This document shows positions 48,218 to 48,544 of a stretch of DNA of 48,544 bases, piece by piece (positions within the stretch are counted from its first letter, which is position 1; every line of letters begins with the position of its first letter). Position numbers and translations under genes: made by a program. The notes beneath the pieces are model-generated. The model was not told the origin of the DNA, ran no database searches, and worked only from the letters and a program-made list of their open reading frames with translations. The stretch is from Haloferax larsenii JCM 13917. Its GTDB lineage: Archaea > Halobacteriota > Halobacteria > Halobacteriales > Haloferacaceae. The stretch is from positions 1-48,544 of the forward strand of contig NZ_AOLI01000018.1 in the NCBI RefSeq assembly GCF_000336955.1, read 5' to 3'.

Positions 48218-48544
48218 TGTTGTGGGCGATATACCGGTGGATGGTTTGTCACCTATACCACGGTTGGTTTGGGGGTTACAGGGCCGCTGGGTACGGAACC
48301 TGCAAGTTATGTCGAGATGGTGTGTCCGATGCGAGGGCGTACTCCCCCTCGCATCGGAGCGGCTGTTGTCCGTTTAAATGTAATGAGAAAAATCGCGCTA
48401 AAAAGGGCACCGAGATGGTGAATAGGCTTGGTTGCCGCGCGAATCCCTGCGTCACTAACGGACACCATATCTACATCAATTGTAGGGTAGTAACTTAATA
48501 TTTCTGTGACAACTAATCACAATGATTGATAATGACATAGGAAG
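48218..48544. other. Intergenic region upstream of the E1 alpha gene
   Basis: About 330 bp to the window end with no gene. It contains a strong hairpin (48326-48357, listed separately) and an AT-rich right end. The promoter of the minus-strand E1 alpha gene should lie at 48220-48270. Confidence 0.5.
48326..48357. other. Strong perfect hairpin, 12-bp stem
   Basis: CCGATGCGAGGG (48326-48337) and CCCTCGCATCGG (48346-48357) are exactly complementary, with an 8-nt loop (CGTACTCC). It lies about 110 bp upstream of the E1 alpha start. It could be a terminator for an upstream transcript or a structured leader. No T-run follows, so ordinary termination is not clear. Confidence 0.65.

Overview
The window reads as haloarchaeal DNA: high GC, very acidic proteins, Tat signals on exported proteins, TATA-type promoters, and ATGA or 1-10 nt overlaps between genes. 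The most diagnostic block is a haloarchaeal polyhydroxyalkanoate (PHA) locus, phaR-phaP-phaE-phaC, with an enoyl-CoA hydratase (phaJ) divergent to it and an acetoacetyl-CoA reductase (phaB) further down. This arrangement is familiar from Haloferax mediterranei, where it lies on a megaplasmid. Together with a ParA partition-type locus and decayed insertion sequences, a Haloferax megaplasmid is the best guess; this is inference, not proof.

Layout. 1-2.1 kb is decayed accessory DNA: two left ends of an IS6-type element (one truncated, one nearly full length but frameshifted) and a broken alpha/beta-hydrolase gene. 2.12-2.76 kb is an AT-rich tract of degenerate repeats with a 13-bp period, followed by parA and a small acidic partner; this looks like a partition locus. 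4.2-7.8 kb holds small membrane and exported proteins, including a Tat-exported beta-propeller. 7.9-12.1 kb is a biotin operon, bioB-bioU-bioF-bioD, with a BirA-like operator over the bioB start. It has no bioA; the second gene looks like the lysine-sacrificing BioU that replaces it. 12.2-16.6 kb has a small membrane protein and a regulator, DUF7521-type protein and MMPL transporter cluster sharing a 17-bp palindrome. 16.7-21.05 kb is an iron-box-controlled dat-ddc-MFS operon for making 1,3-diaminopropane, a siderophore building block. The siderophore synthetases are not in the window.

21.8-27.9 kb is the PHA region. 27.9-31.1 kb is one 1035-residue protein made of nine lectin-like modules (three repeats of an A-B-C triplet) and a C-terminal domain with a papain-like Cys/His/Asp set. 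31.6-43.95 kb is a sugar or sugar-acid uptake and catabolism cluster: KDG kinase, KDPG aldolase, RidA, SDR dehydrogenase, mandelate-racemase-type acid-sugar dehydratase, a TIM-barrel glycosidase-like protein, a complete carbohydrate ABC importer, a creatininase-family protein and an IclR regulator. It can be read as import, oxidation, dehydration to a 2-keto-3-deoxy acid, phosphorylation and aldol cleavage. 44.6-48.2 kb holds an HD-domain protein, a tandem EthD protein and the E1 alpha and beta subunits of a 2-oxoacid dehydrogenase.

I saw no rRNA, tRNA or CRISPR array. The least explained items are the 13-bp phased array beside parA, the nine-module lectin/papain-like protein, and the local palindromes that probably define operators.
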